Source: Bradyrhizobium sp. BRP22
Lineage (GTDB): Bacteria; Pseudomonadota; Alphaproteobacteria; Rhizobiales; Xanthobacteraceae
Length of the DNA stretch: 64,000 bases
Direction: 5' to 3'
Assembly (NCBI RefSeq): GCF_020194175.1
Contig: NZ_JADYVX010000025.1
Span: 1 to 64,000, forward strand
The translations under genes and the position numbers were made by a program. This document shows, in pieces, positions 49,137 through 57,542 of the stretch; position 1 is the stretch's first letter, and each line of letters starts with the position of its first letter. The notes under the pieces are model-generated. The model had not been told where the DNA came from. It was given only the letters and a program-made list of their open reading frames with translations, and ran no database searches.

Positions 49137-49560
49137 TCATGCTCTGCAGGATCTCGCCGACCATCGCCAGATGCGTGCCATGATCGGCATATTGGTGCAT
49201 GAGATCGGCGAGATAGGTGGTGGCGACGTTGAGCCGTTGCGCCAGGAGCTGCGCCAGCAGTAGCGACACTTCCGGCTGCTCGCGCAGGAACGCCGCCGCA
49301 TCATCGAATTCATAGATCAGCGAGTCGGACGCCGCACGCACCGTTGCGGTGTGCGGCTGATCCAGGAGCACGCTCATCTCGCCGAGCACGGCGCCGGGCT
49401 CGGCGAGCACCACGACGACAGCGTCGCCCTTGATCACTTCCAGCCGCCCCTCGATCAGCACGAACAGATGCCCGGTCTTGCCGCCCTCGTGGATGATGAG
49501 CGCACCGGCCGGCACCTGCCGCCGAACGCCTCCACCGCAATAGTCCAGGATCGCGCGCAT
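49075..49560 (-). CDS. cyclic-nucleotide-binding-domain protein without a DNA-binding domain
   Basis: A 161-aa protein consisting of one cNMP-binding (Crp-type) domain: AGALIIHEGGKTGHLFVLIEG, then the phosphate cassette region GAVLGEMSVLLDQPHTATVRA. The helix-turn-helix of Crp is absent; a helical tail follows. It may sense cyclic nucleotides and act through protein contacts. ATG 49560 has GGAGG about 11 bases upstream; a nearer GTG is possible. A cyclase-domain gene lies 8 kb away. Its 3' end overlaps the phosphoesterase gene. Confidence 0.88.
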   Translation of the reverse strand: MRAILDYCGGGVRRQVPAGALIIHEGGKTGHLFVLIEGRLEVIKGDAVVVVLAEPGAVLGEMSVLLDQPHTATVRAASDSLIYEFDDAAAFLREQPEVSLLLAQLLAQRLNVATTYLADLMHQYADHGTHLAMVGEILQSMINLPPMQVAPGSDRQSDPRM

Positions 49561-49657
49561 CAGAATGGTCACCTCCCCGCCGGGCAAAGACTAAGCGCGG
49601 AGCGCTCGCAGGGGAAACGGATTAGCTGGGCGCGCTGCCCAAATTGTCGGCAACCCC

Positions 49658-50452
49658 TTAGGCCGGCGTCGAACTGACAGCCGGCAGGAAATCGCCGATC
49701 GCATCGAGGAAGACTTCCGGCGCCTGCAGTTGCGGGACATGCGCGCAACCCGGGATGATCTTGAGCCGCGCATCGGGCAGGCCGGCCGCGACCTCATGCG
49801 ACATTGGCGGTGGCGTCGCCTCGTCGTGCTCGCCGACCAGCACCAGCACCGGCCGCTTCACGCCTTGGAGCTGCGGACGCAGATCAAGACTGGCCAGCGC
49901 CTCGCAGGCGGCACGGAAGACGTCCGGATCGGTGCGCAGGAAGGCCTCGCGCCGATCCCGCATCAGCTCCGGATGCTGCGCCTGGAAGTCCGGCGCGAAC
50001 AGCCGGCGCATCGCGACATCGGTGATGGCGGCCAACCCCTTGTCGCGCGAAAGGGCCGCCATGGTGCGAAACGCCTCGCGCCCGGCTTCCGAAAATGCCG
50101 CGCCGCAATCGGCGAGAATGAGCCGGCTCGCGCTCGCCGGATGACGGATCGCCATCTGCAGCGCGACGAAGCCGCCATAGCCATTGCCGAGCACGATGGG
50201 CGCTGCCCCTTCAGCGGCGTCCTGCACCGCCTCCGCCATCCGGTCGGCCACCGCGGCAAGTCCGCCCGCCACCGCGCGCGAGCGGCCGAAGCCCGGCAGT
50301 TCCGGCACGATCACGCGGAACGACCGCGATAATGCCGGCACGATCGCGTCGAAGCTCGCGCGATCCGAGAGCAGCGAGTGGAACAGGAACAGCGGCGGCC
50401 CATCCCCCGCCTGCGCTGCGTTGACGGTGCCGTTGGCAAGAAGCCGATCCAT
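49658..50452 (-). CDS. alpha/beta-hydrolase fold protein with glycine in the nucleophile elbow
   Basis: A 264-aa hydrolase fold of the 3-oxoadipate enol-lactonase type: PPLFLFHSLLSDRASFDAIV, VIVPELPGFGRS, VLVLVGEHDEATPP (acid) and PGCAHVPQLQAPE (histidine). The nucleophile elbow that should be GxSxG reads VLGNGYGGF near residue 88-94, so the catalytic serine is glycine; the codon is GGC, not one base off by obvious error. It may be a non-hydrolytic fold member or use another nucleophile. Divergent from the GntR gene. Confidence 0.9.
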   Translation of the reverse strand: MDRLLANGTVNAAQAGDGPPLFLFHSLLSDRASFDAIVPALSRSFRVIVPELPGFGRSRAVAGGLAAVADRMAEAVQDAAEGAAPIVLGNGYGGFVALQMAIRHPASASRLILADCGAAFSEAGREAFRTMAALSRDKGLAAITDVAMRRLFAPDFQAQHPELMRDRREAFLRTDPDVFRAACEALASLDLRPQLQGVKRPVLVLVGEHDEATPPPMSHEVAAGLPDARLKIIPGCAHVPQLQAPEVFLDAIGDFLPAVSSTPA

Positions 50453-50590
50453 TGCCGCTCTCTTTCTAAAGCCGCGTTTCATCACGTCCGGCGTCCTCAC
50501 AGGCCGCCGGTTTCCGCCTCGATGGATAAATCAGATTTCATATATTTCAAGCCTTTGAGACTTGACGTGATATTTCACAAGTGGAAGTCT

Positions 50591-51262
50591 ATGGTCATGA
50601 ACGAGCCAAAATCCATCCTTTTGCGCGATAATATCTACGAGCGCCTGCGCTCTGATATTTTAGCCTGCCATCTGGCACCGGGAGATGATATGCGAGAGCA
50701 GGATCTGGCCGAGCGCTATGCGGTCAGCCGCCAGCCGGTCCGGGAGGCGCTGCTCCGGCTTGAGCGCGAGCATCTGGTCACGGTGCAGCCGCGCCAGGGC
50801 TACCGGGTCAATCCGATCTCATTGTCGGATGCGCGCGACCTCCTGCGCTTCCGCCTCGCGCTGGAGCCGGCCTGCGTCGCGGAGGCGATCGAAGGCGCGT
50901 CCGACGCCACGCTGAAGGCGCTGGATCAGTTCCGTGAATTCTCCGGCAGCCACGAGGACTTCATCGCCTACAACCGCGCCTTCCATTCCGCGCTGGCGCA
51001 TGCCTCCGGCAACCGCCGGATGGCGGCTGCGCTGTGCGACCTGATCGGACAAGCCGATCGTCTGGTGCGCGTCAGCGTCGCCAACGTGAAGAACCATGAT
51101 CCGACGCGGCTGGTCGCCGAGCACGCCGCCCTGATCGAGGCGATGCAGCGGCGCGAGGCGCGCACCGCCGCCCGCATCATCAAGGCTCACATCGTCCAGA
51201 CCGAAAAGCGCGTGCTGCCGGCGCTGAAGCGCAACGCCGTCGTCATCGTCGAAGAGAGATAG
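50591..51262 (+). CDS. GntR-family regulator, FadR/FCD subfamily
   Basis: The 223-aa repressor has an N-terminal winged helix (LRDNIYERLRSDILACHLAP...LAERYAVSRQPVREALLRLE) and an FCD ligand domain (FRLALEPACVAEAIEGASDA, metal-binding type residues in YNRAFHSALAHASGN and AEHAALIEAM). Such proteins respond to carboxylic acids. ATG 50591 or 50597; GGAAG lies close upstream. Three bases after its stop the aldehyde dehydrogenase starts, so the two are one operon, and the MFS carboxylate-type transporter follows: a small catabolic unit under this regulator. Confidence 0.92.
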   Translation: MVMNEPKSILLRDNIYERLRSDILACHLAPGDDMREQDLAERYAVSRQPVREALLRLEREHLVTVQPRQGYRVNPISLSDARDLLRFRLALEPACVAEAIEGASDATLKALDQFREFSGSHEDFIAYNRAFHSALAHASGNRRMAAALCDLIGQADRLVRVSVANVKNHDPTRLVAEHAALIEAMQRREARTAARIIKAHIVQTEKRVLPALKRNAVVIVEER

Positions 51263-51265
51263 CCT

Positions 51266-52795
51266 ATGAACATTCCATCCAAGCTGACGTCGATCGACGT
51301 CGAAATCCACGGCAACTTCGTCGACGGCCGCGAGATCGAAGCCGGCGGCGGCGAGATGCTCGACGTCCGCAATCCCGCGACCGGCGACGTCATCGCCCGC
51401 ATTCCCAATTCCACTGCCGCCGACATCGACCGCGCCATGAAGAGCGCCCGCGCCGCCTTCGAGGGCAAGGCGTGGGGCGGCATGGACACACGCTCCCGCG
51501 CCAGGCTGATCAACCGCCTCGCCGATGCCTTCGAGGCCAATCTCGATGCGCTGTATCGCCTGGAAACCCTCAACAACGGCCGTCCGGTCAACGAGACCCG
51601 CGCCCAGCTTTCACGGCTGCCGGATTTCTTCCGCTTCTTCGCAGGGGTCGCGCTGGCGCGCCGCGACTCCGTGATCCCGGTCGAGGGCTCCTATCTCAAC
51701 TACACCCTGCGCACGCCGATCGGAATCGTCGCCAATTGCACGCCGTTCAACCATCCGCTGATGATCCTGTGCAAGTCGCTGTCGGTGGTGCTGGCGACCG
51801 GATGCGTGACCGTGGTCAAGCCGTCGGAATACACGCCGCTGACCACCTTGAAGCTGGCGCAGATCTTCACCGAGGCGGGGCTGCCGCCCGGCGTTTTCAA
51901 TGTCGTGCTCGGTCTCGGCCAGAGCGCCGGCAAGATGCTGGCGGAGCACCCTGATATCAACAAATTGGTGCTGACCGGCGGCACCGAAGCCGGCCGCATC
52001 GCCGGCAGCGCCGCAGCGAAAGTGTTCGCGCATCAGACCATGGAGCTCGGCGGCAAGACGCCGGTGATGGTGTTCGATGATTTCGACGTCGACCGCGCCG
52101 TCAACTATGCCACCTTCGGCGCCTTCATCGGCGCCGGCCAGACCTGTGTCTGCGCCTCGCGCCACATCGTACAGGCCTCGATCTATGACGAGTTCGTCGA
52201 GAAGCTGCGGGCCAAGACCCGCACGATCCGCATCGGCGATCCCTTCGATCCGGCAACGCAACTCGGCCCCGTGATCTCGGCGCGCCAGCGCGACCGCGTG
52301 CTGACCTATTCGCGCTACGGTCACGACGACGGCGCACGTCTCGTCACCGGCGGCGTCGCGGCCAAGGTGCCCGGCCATGAGAACGGCTATTTCGTCGAGC
52401 CGACGGTGTTTGCCGACGTCAGGTCGGAGATGCGCATCTTCCAGGAAGAAGTGTTCGGCCCCTTCACCTCGGTGACGCCGTTCAAGGACGAGGCGGATGC
52501 GCTGCGCCTCGCCAACGATTCCCCGTTCGGCCTTGCGGCCGCGATCCGCACCCGCGACGTCGCCCGCGCGCATCGCGTTGCGGCCGCGGTGAAGGCCGGC
52601 ATCGTCTGGATCAACGATCATCACCGGCTCGACCCGGCCTCGCCCTGGGGCGGCGTCGACGATTCCGGCATCGGCCGCGAATGCGGCACCGAGAGTTTCG
52701 ACGATCATTTCAACACCAAGAGCGTGATGGTCGCCACCCACGACCAGCCGTTCGACTGGTACCGCGACACGGCGAACCAGCGACGCTTGAACTAG
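51266..52795 (+). CDS. NAD(P)-dependent aldehyde dehydrogenase
   Basis: A 509-aa ALDH-superfamily enzyme. The general base is E259 in MELGGKTP and the catalytic cysteine about 293 in GAGQTCVCASR; VVKPSEYTPLT and EVFGPFTSV are further family blocks. It oxidises an aldehyde to an acid; the resemblance is to betaine- or hydroxymuconic-semialdehyde-type enzymes, and the substrate is uncertain. It is directly coupled to the GntR regulator gene. Confidence 0.93.
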   Translation: MNIPSKLTSIDVEIHGNFVDGREIEAGGGEMLDVRNPATGDVIARIPNSTAADIDRAMKSARAAFEGKAWGGMDTRSRARLINRLADAFEANLDALYRLETLNNGRPVNETRAQLSRLPDFFRFFAGVALARRDSVIPVEGSYLNYTLRTPIGIVANCTPFNHPLMILCKSLSVVLATGCVTVVKPSEYTPLTTLKLAQIFTEAGLPPGVFNVVLGLGQSAGKMLAEHPDINKLVLTGGTEAGRIAGSAAAKVFAHQTMELGGKTPVMVFDDFDVDRAVNYATFGAFIGAGQTCVCASRHIVQASIYDEFVEKLRAKTRTIRIGDPFDPATQLGPVISARQRDRVLTYSRYGHDDGARLVTGGVAAKVPGHENGYFVEPTVFADVRSEMRIFQEEVFGPFTSVTPFKDEADALRLANDSPFGLAAAIRTRDVARAHRVAAAVKAGIVWINDHHRLDPASPWGGVDDSGIGRECGTESFDDHFNTKSVMVATHDQPFDWYRDTANQRRLN

Positions 52796-52798
52796 CAC

Positions 52799-52847
52799 GA
52801 GCATGATCCCGAAAAGTGGGTACCGGTTTTCGGAAAAGATCATGCTC
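52799..52847. repeat. dispersed palindromic repeat GAGCATGATC...GATCATGCTC
   Basis: Ten-base perfect arms and an inner CCGAAAA/TTTTCGG pair surround GTGGGTACCGG. This is a common intergenic palindrome of Bradyrhizobium-type genomes. It falls between the aldehyde dehydrogenase and the MFS gene and could attenuate read-through. Confidence 0.8.
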
Positions 52848-52921
52848 AAGAAATAAAGTTAGCGGCCCATCGCCCAACAGAAGGCGGCCGCATCAAAGAT
52901 CACAGTAGGGAGGAAGCGTAT

Positions 52922-54289
52922 ATGTCGACATCGGTCAACGCGGGCAGCCGTCTCGATCGGCTGCCGATCGGCCCATTCCACCGCCGGATCATGCTCCTGA
53001 TCGGCATCGGAATGTTCTTCGACGGATTTGATATCTATATCGCCGGCACCGTGCTCGGCGTCACCTTGAAGACCGGATTTTCCACGCTGTCGGAAAACGC
53101 CGCATTCATCTCGGCGACCTTCGTCGGCATGATGCTCGGATCGTTCGCTACCGGCTTTCTCGGGGACCGCTATGGTCGCCGCTTTACCTACCAGTTCAAT
53201 TTGCTGCTTTTCGGTATCGCCTCGCTCGCGGCTGCGTTTGCGCCGAACATGATGTTCCTGATCGTCTGCCGCTTCTTCATGGGCGTCGGCCTCGGCGCCG
53301 AGAACGTCGTCGGCTATTCGACCATGACCGAATTCGTGCCGGCGCGCACGCGCGGCAAGTGGCTCGGCTTCACCGCGGTCTGCGTGGTGACCGGCCTGCC
53401 GGCCGCCCTGCTCGTCGCCTCCGTCGTCGTGCCGGTGTTCGGCTGGCGCGCGATGTTCGTGCTCGGCGGCGTCGGCGCGCTGATCGTCTGGTACATGCGC
53501 AAGTCGCTGCCGGAATCGCCGCGCTGGCTGGAAGCCGTCGGCCGCACCGCGGAGGCGGAAGCCCTGATGCAGGCGATCGAGAAGGAGGCCGCGCAGGGCC
53601 AGCCGCTGCCGGCGCCTGCGGCTGCCGCGACCGTGCCTGCCTCGCCCGATCTCGGCACGCTGTTCACGCCGCCGCTGTTGTCGCGCATGATCGTGGGCGC
53701 GGTCTGCCTGATCACCATCAACACGTTGCTCTACGGCTTCGTGACCTGGCTGCCGGTGTTCTTCATCAAGCAGGGGCTTTCGATTGCCACGTCCTTCGGC
53801 TACTCGCTCTTGATGGCGCTGGGCGCGCCGATCGGCTCGGCCATCGGCGCGTTGACCGCCGACCGCTGGGGCCGCAAGCCGACCATCATCGGCGCATCGC
53901 TGATCTCGGTCGTGCTCGGGATCATCTATCCCCTGATTTCGGACCCATTCCTGCTGCCGGCCGTCGGCTTCGCCCTCACCGTTCCGATCTACGTGCTGGT
54001 GGCGCTCCTGTTCGGCATCTACATCCCCGAACTGTTCCCGACCGAAGTGCGCCTGCGTGCCTCCGGCATCGTCAACACGCTCGGCCGCGGCGCCACCATC
54101 GTCACCCCCTTCCTGGTAGTGACGCTGTTCGAGGCGCGCGGCGTCGCCGGCGTGATGGCGCTGATGATCGGGCTCCTCATCGTGCAGATCATCACGGTGT
54201 GGGGGCTTGGCATCGAGCCGCGGCATCGCAGCCTCGAAGAGCTGAAGAAAGACGAGACGGCTCCGGCTCTGGTGAAACAGGTGACGTGA
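52922..54289 (+). CDS. MFS transporter, aromatic acid/carboxylate (AAHS) type
   Basis: A 455-aa 12-helix transporter with MFS signatures FDGFDIYIAG in helix 1, GDRYGRRFTYQ in loop 2-3, GLGAENVVGYSTMTEFVP and the second-half ADRWGRKPTII. FDGYD-type motifs mark the proton-coupled aromatic-acid/sugar-acid symporters. GGAGG is 9 bases before ATG 52922. Its position after the GntR-aldehyde dehydrogenase pair suggests it imports the substrate of that unit. Confidence 0.92.
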   Translation: MSTSVNAGSRLDRLPIGPFHRRIMLLIGIGMFFDGFDIYIAGTVLGVTLKTGFSTLSENAAFISATFVGMMLGSFATGFLGDRYGRRFTYQFNLLLFGIASLAAAFAPNMMFLIVCRFFMGVGLGAENVVGYSTMTEFVPARTRGKWLGFTAVCVVTGLPAALLVASVVVPVFGWRAMFVLGGVGALIVWYMRKSLPESPRWLEAVGRTAEAEALMQAIEKEAAQGQPLPAPAAAATVPASPDLGTLFTPPLLSRMIVGAVCLITINTLLYGFVTWLPVFFIKQGLSIATSFGYSLLMALGAPIGSAIGALTADRWGRKPTIIGASLISVVLGIIYPLISDPFLLPAVGFALTVPIYVLVALLFGIYIPELFPTEVRLRASGIVNTLGRGATIVTPFLVVTLFEARGVAGVMALMIGLLIVQIITVWGLGIEPRHRSLEELKKDETAPALVKQVT

Positions 54290-54301
54290 GAGAAGCCTGT
54301 C

Positions 54302-54335
54302 AGTCCGGGTGCGATGCGTCGCATCGCCCCGGACT
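54302..54335. terminator. long hairpin after the MFS gene
   Basis: AGTCCGGG and GCGATGC pair with GCATCGC and CCCGGACT around GTC (one bulged T), a 15-bp stem 12 bases past the stop. No T-run follows; it may be a repeat used as transcript end. Confidence 0.6.
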
Positions 54336-54460
54336 CACCCGCCCGCGTATAAGCTGGAATCACTCTAAATCACGTCGTTCGCGACATCGGGTCGCGGACA
54401 TCTTGGCGTCGCCTGCGGTAGGCACTCCGGTACCGCGTGGAATCCTGCCGGAGCAGCCTC

Positions 54461-55489
54461 ATGATCAATTTTCGTGTCCTCGCCGCGTCAGCCGCGGTGC
54501 TATGCCTGACTTTGCCTGTCGTATCGACCGCATCCGCCGACAATGGCGAAGTCAACGTTTACACCTATCGCGAGACCAAGCTGATCCAGCCTCTGTTCGA
54601 TGCCTTCACCAAGGACACCGGCATCAAGGTCAATGTCGTCTCGGCGAGTTCGGGATTGGAGCAGCGCATCAAGGCGGAGGGCGCCAACAGCCCGGCCGAC
54701 GTGCTGCTCACGGTGGATATCGGCCGCATCGACGAAGCCGTGCAGGCCGGCGTGACCCAGCCCATCAAGTCCGACGTGATCGATAAGATCGTGCCGGCGC
54801 AATATCGCGATCCCGACGGGCATTGGGCCGGCATCTCCATGCGCGCCCGCGTGATCTATGCTTCCAAGGACCGCGTCAAGCAGGACAAGATCACCTACGA
54901 AGAGCTCGCCGATCCCAAGTGGAAAGGCAAGATCTGCATCCGCTCCGGCCAGCACATCTACAACAACGCGCTGTTCGCCGCCTACACGGCCAAGTACGGC
55001 GAGGCCAAGGCCGAGGAATGGCTGCGCGGCGTCAAGGCCAATCTGGCGCAGAAGCCGTCGGGCGGCGATCGCGAAGCCGCGCGCGACGTCGCCGCGGGCA
55101 AATGCGACATCGGCATCGGCAACACCTATTACTGGGCATTGATGATGAACAACGATCCCGACAAGAAGCCATGGGCGGAGGCGACCCGTGTCGTCCTGCC
55201 GACGTTCGAGGGCGGCGGCACCCACGTCAATCTTTCCGGCGTGCTGTTGGCCAAGCATGCGCCCAACAAGGCCAATGCCATCAAGCTGATCGAATGGCTC
55301 GCCGGCGAACAGGCGCAGCAGATGTATGCCGACCAGAACTACGAATATCCGGTTCGGGCCGGAGTTGCCGTCAATCCCACCATCGCGGGCTACGGCAAGC
55401 TGAACGCCGACAGCCTGCCGATCGCAAAGATCGCCGCGAGCCGCAAGACGGCGGCGACGCTGGTGGACAAGGTCGGCTTTGACAACTGA
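54461..55489 (+). CDS. ferric-iron ABC transporter substrate-binding protein
   Basis: A 342-aa periplasmic protein of the FutA/FbpA type. The signal peptide is residues 1-27 (VLAASAAVLCLTLPVVSTASA); mature sequence begins NGEVNVYTYRETKLIQPLFD. Iron-binding tyrosines are present in NTYYWALMM and QNYEYPVRAGV. GGAG 7 bases before ATG 54461 fixes the start. It delivers Fe3+ to the permease encoded next; no ATPase gene follows in this window. Confidence 0.93.
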   Translation: MINFRVLAASAAVLCLTLPVVSTASADNGEVNVYTYRETKLIQPLFDAFTKDTGIKVNVVSASSGLEQRIKAEGANSPADVLLTVDIGRIDEAVQAGVTQPIKSDVIDKIVPAQYRDPDGHWAGISMRARVIYASKDRVKQDKITYEELADPKWKGKICIRSGQHIYNNALFAAYTAKYGEAKAEEWLRGVKANLAQKPSGGDREAARDVAAGKCDIGIGNTYYWALMMNNDPDKKPWAEATRVVLPTFEGGGTHVNLSGVLLAKHAPNKANAIKLIEWLAGEQAQQMYADQNYEYPVRAGVAVNPTIAGYGKLNADSLPIAKIAASRKTAATLVDKVGFDN

Positions 55490-55703
55490 CCTCTCCGCCT
55501 CGCGCCCTCCCTCGCCTGCAAGCGGGAGAGGTGACTCCAAGGGCCGCTCCGCGGCGAGGTTGGCGAACGTGAGGTGCCGGTTCTCCCTCTCCCGCTTGCG
55601 GGAGAGGGTCGGGGTGAGGGCTCTCTCCACGACGGGACTCTTCTTGTGGAGAGGGCCCTCACCCCACGCCGCACGGCGGTCAGACCAATCGTCCCGAGCA
55701 AGC
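55490..55703. repeat. inverted CTCTCCCGC-type repeats between iron-transport genes
   Basis: Copies in both orientations include an 11-bp perfect hairpin at 55585-55608 (CCCTCTCCCGC-TT-GCGGGAGAGGG) and partner stretches near 55520 and 55655. The block is intergenic within the operon; the open frame through it is not the real N-terminus of the permease. It can fold strongly and may lower permease expression relative to the binding protein. Confidence 0.75.
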
Positions 55704-57350
55704 GTGACGCGACGCGCCTATGCTGGGCGGATCGCTGCGGCCATCGCGGTGGCGACTGCGGCTCTTGTCGCCGCTCCCGTGATCTCGATCGTCTCGCTTG
55801 CGATGCAGCCGGCGCCGGAGGTGTGGCACGACCTCATCAACTACGTGCTGCCGGCGGCGGTGCTCGACACCGCGCTCCTGCTCGCCGGTGTCGGTGCGCT
55901 GACGCTCCTGCTCGGCGCCGGCACGGCGTGGCTGATATCGCGCTATGATTTCCGTGGCCGCGGCACGCTGCTGTGGCTGATGCCGCTGCCGCTGGCGGTC
56001 CCGACCTATCTTGCGGCCTACGTCTATGCCGATCTGTTCGAGCCGCTCGGCCTTGTCCATCGCACGCTCGCGATCTGGCTGCCGCTCCGTGACGCGGTGG
56101 GGTGGCTGCCCAATCTCCGCTCGCTGCCCGGCGCGATTGTCGTGATCGGGCTGGTGCTCTACCCCTACGTCTATCTGTCGGCGCGGGCGATGTTCCAGTT
56201 TCAGACCGCCGAATTCGCCGAGGCCGCAAAAACACTAGGCGCAGGCAAATGGACCGTATTCTGGCGCGTCTCGCTGCCGATGGCGCGGCCGGCGCTCGCG
56301 GTCGGCGTGGCGCTGGTGTCGCTGGAGACATTGAACGATATCGGCGCCAGCGAATATCTCGGCATCCGCACGCTGACGGTTTCGATCTTCACGACCTGGC
56401 TCAACCGCGGCAGCCTCGCCGGCGCCTCGCAGCTCGCCTGCGTGATGCTGGCGATCGTCGCCGGCCTCGTCGCCATGGAGCGCTACGGCCGCCGCAACAC
56501 CAATGCCGAACTCGCCGCCGAGAGCCCGCGGCTGATGCCGCGAACACCGCTGGTCGGCGCAAAGGCCTGGTCGGCGCTCACGGCATGCCTGCTGCCGGTG
56601 CTGATCGGCTTCGTCGTGCCGCTGCTCTATCTCCTGCATCAAAGCGTCAAGCGCGGGCTGCTCGCCGATTTCGATTCCTCGCTCTGGCGCCACGCGTTCC
56701 ACTCGGTCGCGTTTGCGAGCCTCGCCACGCTGCTGGCGCTGCTGCTCGGACTCTCCACCATCATCGCCCATCGCTGGCGGCCAGGTCCGTTGCAGCATGT
56801 CGCGATGAACATCTCGCAGGCCGGCTACGCATTGCCCGGCCTCGTGATCGCGCTTGGCCTGCTCGCGCCGCTTCTCGCTGTCGACAACGGGCTGAACGTG
56901 CTTGCCGCGTGGACCGGACGATCGCTGCCGGGGTTGATCCTGATGGGCTCGGGGTCGGCCGTGGTGATGGCCTATGCGATCCGCTTCCTGGCGGTGCCGA
57001 CCGGCCTGATCAAGGCCGGCTTCGAACAGATCCCTCGCGATTATGACGAGAGCGCCCGCGCCGTCGGTGCCGGACAGGCCACGATCCTGCGCTGGATCCA
57101 TTTGCCGCTCATAAAGCCCGCACTGTTCGGCGCCGCCATCATCGTCTTCGTCGACTGCCTGAAGGAGCTTCCTGCAACGCTGCTGCTGCGACCTCTGAAC
57201 GTCGAGACTCTCTCGACCTCGATCTACCAGTTCGCCAGCCGCGGCAGTTTCGAGGAAGGCGCCCTCGCCGCGCTCCTGATCATCGCCGCCAGCATCGGCC
57301 CGGTGGCGTGGCTGACGCGCTTTTCCGACGTGCCAAACGGGCCGGCGTGA
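55704..57350 (+). CDS. ferric-iron ABC transporter permease (two fused permease halves)
   Basis: A 548-aa FbpB-type inner-membrane protein with 12 or so helices and two EAA loops (EFAEAAKTLGAGKWTVFWRV and DYDESARAVGAGQATILRWI), so both halves of the pore are in one chain. The start is taken as GTG 55704 (TRRAYAGRIAAAIAVA), where family-like sequence begins after the repeat block; the ribosome binding site is weak (GAGCAAGC). Partner ATPase must be elsewhere. Confidence 0.9.
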   Translation: MTRRAYAGRIAAAIAVATAALVAAPVISIVSLAMQPAPEVWHDLINYVLPAAVLDTALLLAGVGALTLLLGAGTAWLISRYDFRGRGTLLWLMPLPLAVPTYLAAYVYADLFEPLGLVHRTLAIWLPLRDAVGWLPNLRSLPGAIVVIGLVLYPYVYLSARAMFQFQTAEFAEAAKTLGAGKWTVFWRVSLPMARPALAVGVALVSLETLNDIGASEYLGIRTLTVSIFTTWLNRGSLAGASQLACVMLAIVAGLVAMERYGRRNTNAELAAESPRLMPRTPLVGAKAWSALTACLLPVLIGFVVPLLYLLHQSVKRGLLADFDSSLWRHAFHSVAFASLATLLALLLGLSTIIAHRWRPGPLQHVAMNISQAGYALPGLVIALGLLAPLLAVDNGLNVLAAWTGRSLPGLILMGSGSAVVMAYAIRFLAVPTGLIKAGFEQIPRDYDESARAVGAGQATILRWIHLPLIKPALFGAAIIVFVDCLKELPATLLLRPLNVETLSTSIYQFASRGSFEEGALAALLIIAASIGPVAWLTRFSDVPNGPA

Positions 57351-57542
57351 GACCAGCACACTATTGATCTGCCAGGCCCGGCTTATTTTGTCGGAATAGC
57401 GGCAACAGCCCTTTTCTCGCAAGGGTCGTCAAATGCGCCCACAGCCAATGCGTGTGTTTTTGCAAAGCGGCATGGAATTGATCGGTAAATAGGATTATAT
57501 TTCGGTAGTTGCGCGCTCCGTTGTCATTTTAAGGAGCCATTG

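Noticed and set aside
51611..54226. Two long minus-strand frames opposite the aldehyde dehydrogenase and MFS genes
   Set aside because: Both are mirror frames of clearly conserved proteins; no start signals.
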